Of a stretch of 59,465 nt of DNA, positions 6,440 to 14,895 are shown in pieces. Numbering within the stretch: the stretch's first letter is position 1; each line of letters starts with the position of its first letter. Source of the stretch: an uncultured Phocaeicola sp. (GTDB lineage: Bacteria; Bacteroidota; Bacteroidia; Bacteroidales; Bacteroidaceae); NCBI GenBank assembly GCA_944321015.1, contig CALUJS010000014.1:1-59465 (forward strand), read 5' to 3'. The position numbers were made by a program, and so were the translations under genes. The notes beneath the pieces are model-generated. The model was not told the origin of the DNA, did not search any database, and was given only the letters and a program-made list of their open reading frames with translations.

Positions 6440-8305
6440 ATGAAGACATTTCAAGAACTTGGTGTTTCCGAGGAAATACTGAAAGCAATCACCGAGCTGG
6501 GATATGAGAATCCCATGCCCGTACAGGAAGAAGTAATCCCCTATCTGCTCGGAAACGGGAACGACGTGGTGGCCCTGGCCCAGACCGGAACCGGCAAGAC
6601 GGCCGCTTTCGGACTGCCGCTCATCCAGAAAATCGACGTGACGCGACGGGAACCGCAGGCGCTCATCCTTTGCCCCACCCGCGAGCTGTGTCTGCAGATT
6701 GCGGGCGACCTGAACGACTATTCAAAATACATCGACGGCCTGCGCGTGCAACCCGTCTATGGAGGCTCGTCCATCGCGAGCCAGATTCGCGGACTGAAAA
6801 ACGGCGTACACATCATCGTGGCCACCCCCGGACGGCTCATCGACCTCATGGAACGCGGCGTGGCAAGCCTGGCCACCGTGCGCGACGTGGTGATGGACGA
6901 GGCCGACGAGATGCTCGACATGGGCTTCACCGACAGCATCAACGCCATCCTGGCCGACGTGCCCGACGACCGCAACACGCTGCTCTTCTCGGCCACCATG
7001 AGCCCCGCCATCGCGCGCATTGCCAAGAACTACCTGCGCAACCCCAAGGAGATAACCATCGGCGTAAAGAACGAGGGCAACAAGAACGTCAACCACATCT
7101 ACTACATGGTGCACGCCAAGGACAAATATCTCGCCCTGAAGCGCATCGTGGACTACTATCCGCAAATCTACGGCATCATCTTCTGCCGCACACGCAAGGA
7201 GACGCAGGAGATTGCCGACAAGCTCATACAGGACGGCTACAACGCCGACTCACTGCACGGCGAGCTTTCCCAGCAACAGCGCGACCTCGTGATGCAGAAG
7301 TTCCGCCAGCGACATCTGCAACTGCTCGTGGCCACCGACGTGGCCGCCCGCGGACTCGACGTCGACGACCTGACCCACGTCATCCACTACGGCCTGCCCG
7401 ACGACACCGAGAGCTACACCCACCGCAGCGGACGCACGGGCCGCGCCGGAAAGACGGGCACCTCGATAGCCATCATGAACCTGCGCGAAAAGGGCCGCAT
7501 GCGCGAGATAGAGAAGATAATCAACAAGAAATTCGTACCCGGCGAGATGCCCACCGGCAAGCAGATATGCGAGAAGCAGCTCATCAAGGTCATCGACGAA
7601 ATCGAAAAGGTGAAAGTCAACGAGGAGGAGATTGCCGACTTCCTGCCGACCGTCTACCGTAAGCTCGACTGGCTGGAGAAGGAGGACATCATCAAGCGCA
7701 TGGTGTCGCTGGAGTTCAACCGCTTTCTGGAGTACTATCGCAACGCGCCCGAAATTGAGGTGGTGGCCGAACGCCGCCCCCGCGAGCAGAAGAAGGAGAC
7801 CAAAGGCGAACGCACCAGCCGGCGCAAGGCCGAGGAGGGCTACGTCCGCCTGTTCATCAACCTGGGCAAGACCGACAACTTCTATGCCGCCCAAATCATC
7901 GAGCTGGTCAACCGCAACACGCGCGGCAAGAAGGTCAACATAGGCCGCATCGACCTGATGAAGAACTTCTCGTTCTTCGACGTCGACGAGCGTCAGGCCG
8001 ACACCGTGGTGCGCGCCCTCAGCAAGGCGAAGGTCGACGGCCGCAAGGTGGTGGTCGAAATAGCCGACGAGGCCGCACCCGAGGAAGCGCCGGCCAAACG
8101 GGAGACGCCAAAGGAACGCCGACGGAGCGAACGCGAACCGGCTCCCGCCACACGCAAACCGCGCGCCGCAAAGGCCGAACCCAAGAGCGCGCCGATCCGC
8201 ACGCCCCACAAAAAGGACGACTGGAAGCAGTTCTTCCAGAAGGACGCTCCCTTTGCCGACTACGACGAGGATGGCACATGGCGCAAGAAAAAGCGGAAAA
8301 AGTAA
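6440..8305 (+). CDS. DEAD-box RNA helicase with DbpA-type RNA-binding domain
   Basis: A 621-aa ATP-dependent RNA helicase. Visible motifs in order: Q motif (FQELG...NPMPVQ), I (AQTGTGKT), Ia (PTRELCLQ), II (DEADEMLDMGF), III (SATM), V (ATDVAARGLDV) and VI (HRSGRTGRAGKTG). Residues ~465-545 (YVRLFINLGKTDNFYA...) match the DbpA C-terminal RNA-binding domain, which targets structured RNA such as 23S rRNA; a basic low-complexity tail follows. I chose ATG 6440 (MKTFQELG) because the -7 box at 6409-6416 would lie inside any longer version. Role: ribosome assembly or RNA remodelling in the cytoplasm. Such helicases are often called DeaD/CsdA. Confidence 0.93.
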   Translation: MKTFQELGVSEEILKAITELGYENPMPVQEEVIPYLLGNGNDVVALAQTGTGKTAAFGLPLIQKIDVTRREPQALILCPTRELCLQIAGDLNDYSKYIDGLRVQPVYGGSSIASQIRGLKNGVHIIVATPGRLIDLMERGVASLATVRDVVMDEADEMLDMGFTDSINAILADVPDDRNTLLFSATMSPAIARIAKNYLRNPKEITIGVKNEGNKNVNHIYYMVHAKDKYLALKRIVDYYPQIYGIIFCRTRKETQEIADKLIQDGYNADSLHGELSQQQRDLVMQKFRQRHLQLLVATDVAARGLDVDDLTHVIHYGLPDDTESYTHRSGRTGRAGKTGTSIAIMNLREKGRMREIEKIINKKFVPGEMPTGKQICEKQLIKVIDEIEKVKVNEEEIADFLPTVYRKLDWLEKEDIIKRMVSLEFNRFLEYYRNAPEIEVVAERRPREQKKETKGERTSRRKAEEGYVRLFINLGKTDNFYAAQIIELVNRNTRGKKVNIGRIDLMKNFSFFDVDERQADTVVRALSKAKVDGRKVVVEIADEAAPEEAPAKRETPKERRRSEREPAPATRKPRAAKAEPKSAPIRTPHKKDDWKQFFQKDAPFADYDEDGTWRKKKRKK

Positions 8306-8373
8306 CATAACGACACTGAAACTTGACATAAGTCAATAAAAAGCCCGTTTCGCATCGAAAAGCGTTTATCCGC

Positions 8374-8404
8374 TTGCACGTTACACGATGAGGAAATATC
8401 TTTG
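8374..8404 (+). promoter_or_regulatory. Strong intergenic promoter
   Basis: TTG (8374-8376), 20 bases, then TATCTTTG (8397-8404) is a textbook Bacteroidetes promoter. No long gene follows on this strand before the terminator at 8622-8659, which is why I propose a small RNA. Confidence 0.65.
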
Positions 8405-8409
8405 CATCG

Positions 8410-8659
8410 TTATCAGAAGAACATAAGGATGACAACCATAAAGGAATGCCACGAGGGCATCCTGCAATAGGGATTAACAAAGGTAAAAAGATTGGGATTT
8501 TTTAGTTCATTGCATCGGTGTTGTGGGCATTGCCCATCACCCGTTGCGTTGACTTGTCAGACTCACACACACAACGAAGTTAAACAAATTGGAGAATTTG
8601 AGAGATTTGAAATGTTAAGAGAAGCTCCCGGACTTGCGACAAGCCCGGGAGCTTTTTTT
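8410..8659 (+). ncRNA. Candidate small RNA between promoter and terminator
   Basis: A promoter at 8374-8404 and a strong terminator (stem AAGCTCCCGG/CCGGGAGCTT at 8622-8631 and 8645-8654, T7 run at 8653-8659) enclose about 250 bases without a substantial gene. Inside are a 13-codon frame (8428-8469), a GGAATGCC-ACGA-GGGCATCC hairpin, GGGCATTGCCC, and a GTTGTG...CACAAC pair at about 8522-8570. These suggest a structured transcript. I cannot assign it to a known RNA class. Confidence 0.38.
8622..8659 (+). terminator. Rho-independent terminator
   Basis: A 10-base perfect stem (AAGCTCCCGG with CCGGGAGCTT), 13-base loop and a run of seven Ts. It ends the transcript from the 8374-8404 promoter. 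Confidence 0.85.
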
Positions 8660-8672
8660 GTGCAATGAGTTA

Positions 8673-8741
8673 GTTGACAAGGGGACGAGGAAACAAGTTA
8701 ACAAGGAAACAAGAGACAAGGAACCTCGTCCCCTCGTCAAC
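8673..8741. repeat. Long intergenic hairpin with ACAAG-rich loop
   Basis: Arms 8673-8690 and 8724-8741 (GTTGAC..GGGGACGAGG with CCTCGTCCCC..GTCAAC) pair over 16 of 18 bases. The 33-base loop is built of AACAAG/GACAAG units. It has the look of a repetitive intergenic palindrome; nothing suggests coding. Confidence 0.6.
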
Positions 8742-8744
8742 TTT

Positions 8745-8783
8745 AAAAAAATAAGCCGCCCTAGTTTCACAACCGGGACGGCT
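8745..8783 (-). terminator. Terminator of the DUF3826/pectate lyase unit
   Basis: On the minus strand AGCCGTCCC (8783-8775) pairs with GGGCGGCT (8761-8754, one G-T pair), followed by TATTTTTTT (to 8745). It lies about 80 bases past the DUF3826 stop. Confidence 0.7.
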
Positions 8784-8862
8784 CTAAGAGTCTAACTAAT
8801 CAATTATAACATTTAAAGATCTGTGCTTAATTCCTATGTGTAGGTTTTATAGCCATGAAATA

Positions 8863-9540
8863 CTAAAGTTTGCCTCCGCGCGCTTTCACACGTTCGTACC
8901 ATGCTTCGCGCTCTTTGGTCAGGTCATATCCCTGCTTGGAGAGGTAGTTGTTGATGCGGCCCTTGTATTTGCCGAACGCCGCGTGCTTCTTGTTGGAGTT
9001 CTCGGCGTCCATCGCATACTCGCGGGCTTCCTTCAGCCAAGCCAGAATCTGCTTCTTCTCATAGTCCTTCAACGTGGGAATCATGTCGCACTGCGCCTCG
9101 TAGGTCACCTTGACCACGCCGTAGGTCATGCCGTCCTTCACGGCTTCAATCTGCTCGTCGGTCAGAAAGAGCGACAGGTTCGATTCCAGCTCGAAGTGGT
9201 GACGGTAAAGCTCGCTGTCCTTGGCGTTCTCGGCAGCCTGCACGGCCGCGTTCTTGGCGTCGCCGGTGAGCTTTTCCTTGGCTTCCTTCACGGCCGCATC
9301 GCGTTTTTCGTAGATGTCGTTGAGCAGGAAGTAACGGTTGGCAATGACGTTGCGCACGTTGAGCGCCGTTTCGCCGTCGGTCAGGCCCAGCTTGTCGACA
9401 ATCTTCTGCGAGCGGTCGCAGATGGTCTTCACATACTGCGCGTCGCGGTTCTGTTCGTCCAGCGTCACGGTCTGTGCCGTGGCAGACAATGCTCCGAAGA
9501 GCACGAGAAGAAACGATATATAATATGTTTTCATTTTCAT
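8863..9540 (-). CDS. DUF3826 secreted protein
   Basis: A 225-aa protein with a clear type I signal peptide (MKMKTYYISFLLVLFGALSA, cleavage near TAQ). The mature part is helical and charged, with the end NNYLSKQGYDLTKEREAWYE typical of DUF3826. Members are exported and often encoded beside pectin lyases in Bacteroidetes; no activity is established. It follows the pectate lyase by 10 bases on the same strand, so both form one operon ending at the 8745-8783 terminator. The context suggests a role in pectin or rhamnogalacturonan use, which is inference. Confidence 0.85.
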   Translation of the reverse strand: MKMKTYYISFLLVLFGALSATAQTVTLDEQNRDAQYVKTICDRSQKIVDKLGLTDGETALNVRNVIANRYFLLNDIYEKRDAAVKEAKEKLTGDAKNAAVQAAENAKDSELYRHHFELESNLSLFLTDEQIEAVKDGMTYGVVKVTYEAQCDMIPTLKDYEKKQILAWLKEAREYAMDAENSNKKHAAFGKYKGRINNYLSKQGYDLTKEREAWYERVKARGGKL

Positions 9541-9550
9541 CGCTGCAAAA

Positions 9551-11290
9551 TTACATCAATTTTCCCTTTTCTGCCAACGTATCGTAGTTATTTTTCAGGT
9601 CAGTCCAGTCGATTTTGTTCTTGGTGCTGATGCCGTTGATGTATTTCTCGATGTTGGTGTAGCCGTCGCCGGTGCAGTCTTCGTTGGCATCGCTCGGGTC
9701 GTTCGGGTTCAAGCCGTTAGCCTTTTCCCACTCGTCGGGCATACCGTCGCCGTCGGTGTCAACATACGGAGTGCCTTTGTATTCGGGAAGTCCGCCCATT
9801 TGCGCCGGAGAGGTGATGATGCCCAGCTTGTAGGAGTCGTTGGGCATGCGGCGGTATTTGAAGTAGCCGTCCTTGTTCTGCGACTTCTCGGCCAGCCCCC
9901 ATACGTCGCCGTAGGGATTCTCCTTCGGAAGTTTCTCCACGTAGTAGGGTTTGCCTGTGCGCACTTCCTCGATGATGCGCTGGTCTACGGCGTCGCGGCA
10001 AGGCAGGGTGGCGCCCACGTTGTTGAGCACGTAGTTGTAGGCGTCCTTCGTGTTCATGATGGTGATGTGGGGCATCTCAAACGGAGCCTTGGCACGCATC
10101 AGCTCGGTGTAGCCGTCGGTGTTCGGCTGGTCTTCAATCTGAATACCGCCGTTCCAGTTGTCGCGGGTCACGCGCTCGTTGCCCTCCATGATGTTGCCCT
10201 CGGCAAACACGCGGCCATAGACCTTGTGGTCGAGCTTGCTGCGGCCCGATTCGGGCTTCAGGATGCGGAATGCGATGGCGCCCTCTTTCGGAGTGGCGGG
10301 ACCGGGCTTGTAGTAGTTGTTGATGAAGTTGTACATGGCCGTGTAGTCGCCGCCGTCCGACGAACGGTGTACCCAGTTGAACACCACGTTGTTGACGAAG
10401 TTGAACACGCCGTTCCAGCCCACCGACGGGTTACGTCCCGTGTTGCTGGCCCAGAGGTTGCGCATGAAGGCGCAGTTCTCGCCGCCCAGCGTGCTGCCGA
10501 ACGAGTGGTTGTAGTTGTCGAGCGCCTTGGCCGAGATGGTGTTCTGGATGGTCACGTTCACGGTGGGGAGCTTCAGGTCCTTGCTCTCATACTGTCCCTC
10601 GCTGGGGTCGTACATGTGGCGGTAGAAGGAGATGTTCTCGTCCAGACCCCACGTGCACGAGCAGTGGTCTATCATGATGTTGCCCACGGGGTTGCCGCCG
10701 AAAGCGTCTTCACGATGCCACACCATGGTCTCGCCGCGGCGGAAACGCATGTGACGGATGACCACGTCGTGCGTGTCGACCAGGAACGACTGTCCGGTGA
10801 TGACCACGCCGTCGCCCGGAGCCGTCTGACCCGCGATGGTGATGTAGGGAGCACGCACGATGATGGGCGTTTCGAGGCGGATGACGCCGGCCACGTTGAA
10901 CACGATGATGCGTGCGCCGCCCTGGCTGCAGGCGTCGCGCAGCGAGCCGGGACCGCTGTCGTTGAGGTTGGTCACGGTGATGACGCGTCCGCCGCGTCCG
11001 CCGAAGCTGTACATGCCGCCGCCCTCAGCGCCGGGGAATGCGGGAATGTCGGCCTGCGGAAGGTCGCAGGGGCGCGAAGCCCAGGGCACGTAGGGACGGC
11101 CTTCCTTGGCTTCTTTCATCACGATGGGAAGGGCTTTGGCCCAGGCCGAGTCGGCATAAGCCTGCGACTTCGCCATCATTTCCTTGTACTTTGCCTGAGC
11201 TTCGGGGGTGATTGAGGGATATTGGGCGTATGCGGAAGCTGCTCCGAGCATACCGGCCACCATGAATCCCAATGCTAGTTTTCTTTTCAT
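9551..11290 (-). CDS. Secreted pectate lyase (PL1-like beta-helix)
   Basis: From ATG 11290 the product is 579 aa; an ATG at 11296 is equally possible. A signal peptide (MKRKLALGFMVAGMLGAASA) precedes a right-handed parallel beta-helix beginning at AFPGAEGGGMYSFGGRGG, a hallmark of PL1 pectate lyases, with MIDHCSCTWGLDENIS and IQNTISAKAL in the coils. The C-terminus (VDTDGDGMPDEWE...DANEDCTGDGYTN) holds calcium-binding Asp-rich repeats. Pectate lyases cleave polygalacturonate by beta-elimination with calcium. It is the first gene of a two-gene unit with DUF3826. The signal peptide suggests periplasmic or surface location. Confidence 0.9.
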   Translation of the reverse strand: MKRKLALGFMVAGMLGAASAYAQYPSITPEAQAKYKEMMAKSQAYADSAWAKALPIVMKEAKEGRPYVPWASRPCDLPQADIPAFPGAEGGGMYSFGGRGGRVITVTNLNDSGPGSLRDACSQGGARIIVFNVAGVIRLETPIIVRAPYITIAGQTAPGDGVVITGQSFLVDTHDVVIRHMRFRRGETMVWHREDAFGGNPVGNIMIDHCSCTWGLDENISFYRHMYDPSEGQYESKDLKLPTVNVTIQNTISAKALDNYNHSFGSTLGGENCAFMRNLWASNTGRNPSVGWNGVFNFVNNVVFNWVHRSSDGGDYTAMYNFINNYYKPGPATPKEGAIAFRILKPESGRSKLDHKVYGRVFAEGNIMEGNERVTRDNWNGGIQIEDQPNTDGYTELMRAKAPFEMPHITIMNTKDAYNYVLNNVGATLPCRDAVDQRIIEEVRTGKPYYVEKLPKENPYGDVWGLAEKSQNKDGYFKYRRMPNDSYKLGIITSPAQMGGLPEYKGTPYVDTDGDGMPDEWEKANGLNPNDPSDANEDCTGDGYTNIEKYINGISTKNKIDWTDLKNNYDTLAEKGKLM

Positions 11291-11430
11291 AGTCATTATA
11301 TTATCTATCTGGTTATTTTTCTGCGTTCGCTTATATAGACTTGCCACGGGGGCAAAGGTTTGTCCGTCCGGGTCCTTTTTATGGTTTATATACAATGTTT
11401 TTCGTTTGTTTGTATTTCCATGCTTCCAAG

Positions 11431-11520
11431 CGGTCATATCTCCGCTCGCGGGCGCGGATATGTCCGCCCGCGAGCGACCATATGGCGGGACGCGAGCCTG
11501 CATATCCGCGCCCGGACGGC
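11431..11520. repeat. 22-bp-period ATAT/GC repeat, copy 1
   Basis: Anchors (C/G)ATAT start at 11435, 11457, 11479 and 11501, exactly 22 bases apart, separated by GC-rich arms such as CCGCTCGCGGGCG and its complement CGCCCGCGAGC. The element directly abuts the stop codon of dedA (minus strand) at 11521. Because 22 is not a multiple of three and six copies sit in gaps, I regard it as non-coding. Confidence 0.8.
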
Positions 11521-12165
11521 TCATTTCGAGCGCATTTTCCGGCGTTCGCGGACGTATTCCACCACGCCCGGCACGAGGGAGATGACGATGATGGCCACGA
11601 TGACCAGCTTCAGGTTCTCCTGGATGAAGGGCTGGTTGCCGAAGAGGTATCCGGCATACATGAACGAGGCCACCCACAGCGCGCCGCCCGTCACGTTGTA
11701 GAGCATGAAGTAGGTGTAGTGCATGCGTCCCATGCCGGCCACGAAGGGGGCGAAGGTGCGCACGATGGGCACGAAGCGGGCCAGGATGATGGTCTTGCCG
11801 CCATACTTCTTATAGAATTCGTGCGTCTTGTCCAGATAGCTCTGCTTGAACACCTTCGAATCGGGATTGCTGAACAGCTTCTTGCCGAAGAAGTGCCCGA
11901 TGGCATAGTTGCACGAGTCGCCCAGCACGGCGGCGGCAAACAGCGCCAGGGCCAGCAGGTGGACGCTGAGCGGCATGTCGGGCTGCGCCGCGATGGCTCC
12001 GCCCACAAACAGCAGCGAGTCGCCCGGCAGGAAGGGGGTGACCACGAGGCCCGTCTCGCAGAAGATGATGAGGAACAGAATGGCGTAGGTCCACTCGTGA
12101 TAGTCGCGCACCATCTCGACCATGTGCTGGTCGATGTGCAGGATGAAGTCGATGATAAATTCCAT
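11521..12165 (-). CDS. DedA-family membrane protein
   Basis: A 214-aa integral membrane protein of the DedA/VTT family. Visible family features: [20 protein letters not shown] near residues 50-70, the re-entrant region [15 protein letters not shown], and [18 protein letters not shown] with the conserved Arg. DedA proteins act in lipid flipping (undecaprenyl phosphate or phospholipid) and membrane homeostasis in the inner membrane. About four to five hydrophobic segments are evident. It is followed directly by a 22-bp-period repeat. Which lipid it handles cannot be told. Confidence 0.9.
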   Translation of the reverse strand: MEFIIDFILHIDQHMVEMVRDYHEWTYAILFLIIFCETGLVVTPFLPGDSLLFVGGAIAAQPDMPLSVHLLALALFAAAVLGDSCNYAIGHFFGKKLFSNPDSKVFKQSYLDKTHEFYKKYGGKTIILARFVPIVRTFAPFVAGMGRMHYTYFMLYNVTGGALWVASFMYAGYLFGNQPFIQENLKLVIVAIIVISLVPGVVEYVRERRKMRSK

Positions 12166-12217
12166 TGGCTTTTGAGGTTTTATGTTAGTGAGTGCTTAAG
12201 TTTCCGGAATCTTTGCG

Positions 12218-12931
12218 CTACACCTCCTCCAGCGCATAATATTGGTAGTCGCGCAGGATGGTTTGCAGCAGCTCCTCGCCGGGTTGCGTTCCGGCGGGCA
12301 GGCGCAGGGCGTCGACCACCTTGCGCGAGAGGCGTTCGATGCGTCGCGCGCGTTCTTTATTATAGGTGTAGAGCGTGCGGGTGATGACGTCGACCTGCTC
12401 CAGCGACAGGTCGGCTGCCTGCGGATAGGTGGGGCGGTAGTCGTCGGTCAGGTAGCTGAATTCGTCCAGACTGACGTGCAGGCGGCGGTAGTCCCTCTCC
12501 TTGATGACCATGGTGCCTGCGGCCAGGTCGCCCAGCCGCTGCCGGTTCTTCGTGACCAGGGCGCACACCAGCCCGATGCCCCCGCTGAAGCCCACATCCA
12601 CCGGATAGAGCAGCCAGCGCAGCAGGTAGGAACCGATGGTCGGCTCGCTGCCGTCGATCTGCACCACGCGCAGGTGCATCAGCCGCTTGCCCACGCTCTG
12701 CCCGTTGTTGAACACTTCGCACAGCAGGGAGTAGAAACCGATGACGAAGAGGCAGAGCAAGATAAGAAACGTTTCGGAAACGAGGAAGTGAAGGGGTAAA
12801 AACCCGAGCAAGCCCATGACGAAGAGGATGATGAGCACGTCGTCGATGGCGAGCGCCAGCAGACGCTCGCCCACGCTGGCCGGCGTCTGGTCGATGCGCA
12901 CGTATTGTCCGGTGATGATGGAACTGCTCAT
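12218..12931 (-). CDS. RDD-family membrane protein
   Basis: From ATG 12931 (MSSSIITGQYVRIDQTPASV) the protein has 237 aa. The RDD domain covers about residues 10-165: TPASVGERLLALAIDDVLI with the Arg and Asp pair, then NNGQSVGKRLMHLRVV, and further hydrophobic segments. The last ~80 residues are soluble. RDD proteins are inner-membrane proteins of unclear transport role. It is divergent from the SpoIIM/DUF4129/DUF4350 operon starting at 13017, and this pairing is usual in Bacteroidetes. A minus-strand TACATTTG box (12963-12956) lies just upstream of the start. Confidence 0.86.
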   Translation of the reverse strand: MSSSIITGQYVRIDQTPASVGERLLALAIDDVLIILFVMGLLGFLPLHFLVSETFLILLCLFVIGFYSLLCEVFNNGQSVGKRLMHLRVVQIDGSEPTIGSYLLRWLLYPVDVGFSGGIGLVCALVTKNRQRLGDLAAGTMVIKERDYRRLHVSLDEFSYLTDDYRPTYPQAADLSLEQVDVITRTLYTYNKERARRIERLSRKVVDALRLPAGTQPGEELLQTILRDYQYYALEEV

Positions 12932-12952
12932 AACGAAAAATAGGTTGAGTCG

Positions 12953-12983
12953 TTGCAAATGTACAGCAAAACCTTTACTTTTG
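12953..12983 (+). promoter_or_regulatory. Promoter of the SpoIIM operon
   Basis: TTG at 12953-12955, 20 bases, then TACTTTTG at 12976-12983. This exact Bacteroidetes spacing overlaps the divergent -7 box of the RDD gene, so the two transcripts may compete. Confidence 0.7.
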
Positions 12984-13016
12984 TTTCATCCTTGAGGACA
13001 AAGATTGAAACAGACC

Positions 13017-13979
13017 ATGAAAGAAGTGACGTTCATCCGCCGGAACATCGACAAATGGCGGCAAGCGGAAAAGACAATCGAGACGGCATCGGCACAGAGT
13101 CCCGACCGCCTGGCCGATGTCTACGTGGACATCACGTCCGACCTGGCCTTCGCGCAGACCCACTATCCGCGCTCGCGCATCACCCTCTATCTGAACAATC
13201 TGGCATCGGCCCTCCACAACACGCTCTACCGCAACAAGCGCGAGAAGTGGAGCCGCATCCTCACGTTCTGGCACACCGAGGTTCCCCTGGCCGTGTATGG
13301 AGCGCGGCGCGAGCTGCTCTGCTCGTTCCTCGTCTTCGCCGCCAGCGTGCTCATCGGCGTGGTGTCGCAGCTGGGCGACCCGGAGTTCGTGCGCCTCATC
13401 CTGGGCGACGAGTATGTGGAGATGACGCTGCGCAACATTGCCGAGGGCGACCCGATGGCCGTCTATAAAGGCGGCGACGAAGGGTCGATGTTCCTAGGCA
13501 TCACGATAAACAACGTGCGGGTGTCGTTCCTGTGCTTCGCCGCCGGACTGTTCACCAGCGTGGGGACGGGATGGCTGTTGCTGACCAACGGGGTCATGGT
13601 GGGCTCGTTTCAGGCCTTCTTCGCGCAACACAGCCTGCTGGGCGAGTCGATGCTGGCCGTGTGGCTGCACGGCACGCTCGAAATATCGGCCATCGTCATC
13701 GCCGGAGCGGCGGGCATCGCCATGGGCAACGGATGGCTCTTCCCGGGCACGTATCCGCGTCTCGCGTCGTTTCGCATGGCGGCCCGGCGCGGCATGAAAA
13801 TCGTCATGGGCACGGTGCCCGTGTTCGTCGTGGCGGGCTTCATCGAGGGCTTCCTCACGCGCCACACCGAGGCGCCCGACGCCCTGCGCCTGCTGCTCAT
13901 CATCCTTTCCGCAGTTTTCATCGCATATTACTATATCTATTTACCTAAAAAGAGAATCCATGAACAACGTATTGCCTAA
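13017..13979 (+). CDS. SpoIIM-like (stage II sporulation M) membrane protein
   Basis: From ATG 13017 (MKEVTFIRRNIDKWRQAEKT) the protein has 320 aa. The N-terminal ~95 residues are soluble and helical, then about five to six membrane segments follow, with ITINNVRVSFLCFAAGLFTS and VWLHGTLEISAIVIAGAAGI typical of the SpoIIM fold. Non-sporulating bacteria carry these proteins in MoxR/DUF58-type operons; the function is unknown. An upstream TTG in frame (13005) is less likely. It overlaps the next gene by 20 bases. Confidence 0.87.
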   Translation: MKEVTFIRRNIDKWRQAEKTIETASAQSPDRLADVYVDITSDLAFAQTHYPRSRITLYLNNLASALHNTLYRNKREKWSRILTFWHTEVPLAVYGARRELLCSFLVFAASVLIGVVSQLGDPEFVRLILGDEYVEMTLRNIAEGDPMAVYKGGDEGSMFLGITINNVRVSFLCFAAGLFTSVGTGWLLLTNGVMVGSFQAFFAQHSLLGESMLAVWLHGTLEISAIVIAGAAGIAMGNGWLFPGTYPRLASFRMAARRGMKIVMGTVPVFVVAGFIEGFLTRHTEAPDALRLLLIILSAVFIAYYYIYLPKKRIHEQRIA

Positions 13980-14889
13980 AATCGAGCTCTACCAAAAACG
14001 GGATTTTGGAGAGAAGGTGACAGCCACCTTCCAGTTCGTCCGCGAGAACTGGAAACCGCTGCTGAAGTATCTGACCATCCTGATGCTGCCCATCAGCATC
14101 GTCCAGTCGCTCTGCATGAACATGTATCTGGACGAGGGCGTTATCAATGTCATGGACGAGACCGACACCGGTGCCTTCATGGCGGCCGGAATGGGCTACT
14201 ACGCCGTCACCGTGGTCTGCTCGGTGGTGGGCGGCGTGTTGTATTACGCCCTGTTCTATGCCCTGTTCGCAGCCTACGGGCGGCGCGACGAACGCCTGCA
14301 CGGCATCACGTGGACCGACCTCTCGGCCGACTTCTACCGCAACGTGCGGCGCGGGTTCATCCTGGTGGGGTTCACCGTGCTGGTGGTCATGGCCTACATG
14401 GTGGTGACGGCCATGCTGGCTTTCGTCACGCCCTTCACCCTCATCCTGACGCTGCCCCTGCTGCTCATCTGCGCGGTGCCTCTGGCCCTGTTCTATCCGG
14501 CCTACATGCTGGACGCCGGCTCGCGCGGCGTGGGCGCCACCTTCGCGTGGAGCATGAAGCAGGGCTTCCACTTCTGGGGAGGCACGTTTCTGGTGACGCT
14601 GGTGTGCTATCTGCTCACGAGCATTGTGGGCGGCGTGTGCTCCGTGCCGTGGTATATCGTCTACATCTTCCGGCTGTTGTCGGGTATGCCCGAAACCGAC
14701 TTCGTGTCTCTCCACGGCAATACGTTCCTCAGCGTGCTCCAATTCCTCTTCGGCATCATCATGCTCTATGGCACCTATCTGGCTTCGGTGGTCGTCATGC
14801 TGGGCGTGACCTACCAGTACGGCCACATCCGCGAAAAGACGGACGCCGTGACGGTGACCGACGACATCGAACATTTCGACACCCTCTGA
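13960..14889 (+). CDS. Membrane protein of the SpoIIM-DUF4129 operon
   Basis: A 309-aa integral membrane protein with about six hydrophobic segments (for example YAVTVVCSVVGGVLYYALF and LTLPLLLICAVPLALFYPAY). The N-terminus MNNVLPKIELYQKRDFGEKV is conserved-looking and cytosolic. It has the layout of membrane proteins found between SpoIIM and DUF4129 genes in Bacteroidetes. I recognise no catalytic motif. Overlap with the upstream gene and a 6-base gap to the next indicate co-translation. Confidence 0.78.
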   Translation: MNNVLPKIELYQKRDFGEKVTATFQFVRENWKPLLKYLTILMLPISIVQSLCMNMYLDEGVINVMDETDTGAFMAAGMGYYAVTVVCSVVGGVLYYALFYALFAAYGRRDERLHGITWTDLSADFYRNVRRGFILVGFTVLVVMAYMVVTAMLAFVTPFTLILTLPLLLICAVPLALFYPAYMLDAGSRGVGATFAWSMKQGFHFWGGTFLVTLVCYLLTSIVGGVCSVPWYIVYIFRLLSGMPETDFVSLHGNTFLSVLQFLFGIIMLYGTYLASVVVMLGVTYQYGHIREKTDAVTVTDDIEHFDTL

Positions 14890-14895
14890 CGCTCC

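Noticed and set aside
11431..11520. 22-bp-period arrays considered as CRISPR
   Set aside because: There are no unique spacers, the anchors are only 4-5 bases, arms drift, and no cas genes are nearby.
11291..11677. Longer N-terminus for the pectate lyase
   Set aside because: The added ~127 residues run through the 22-bp repeat and the dedA gene end; the signal peptide begins at 11290/11296.
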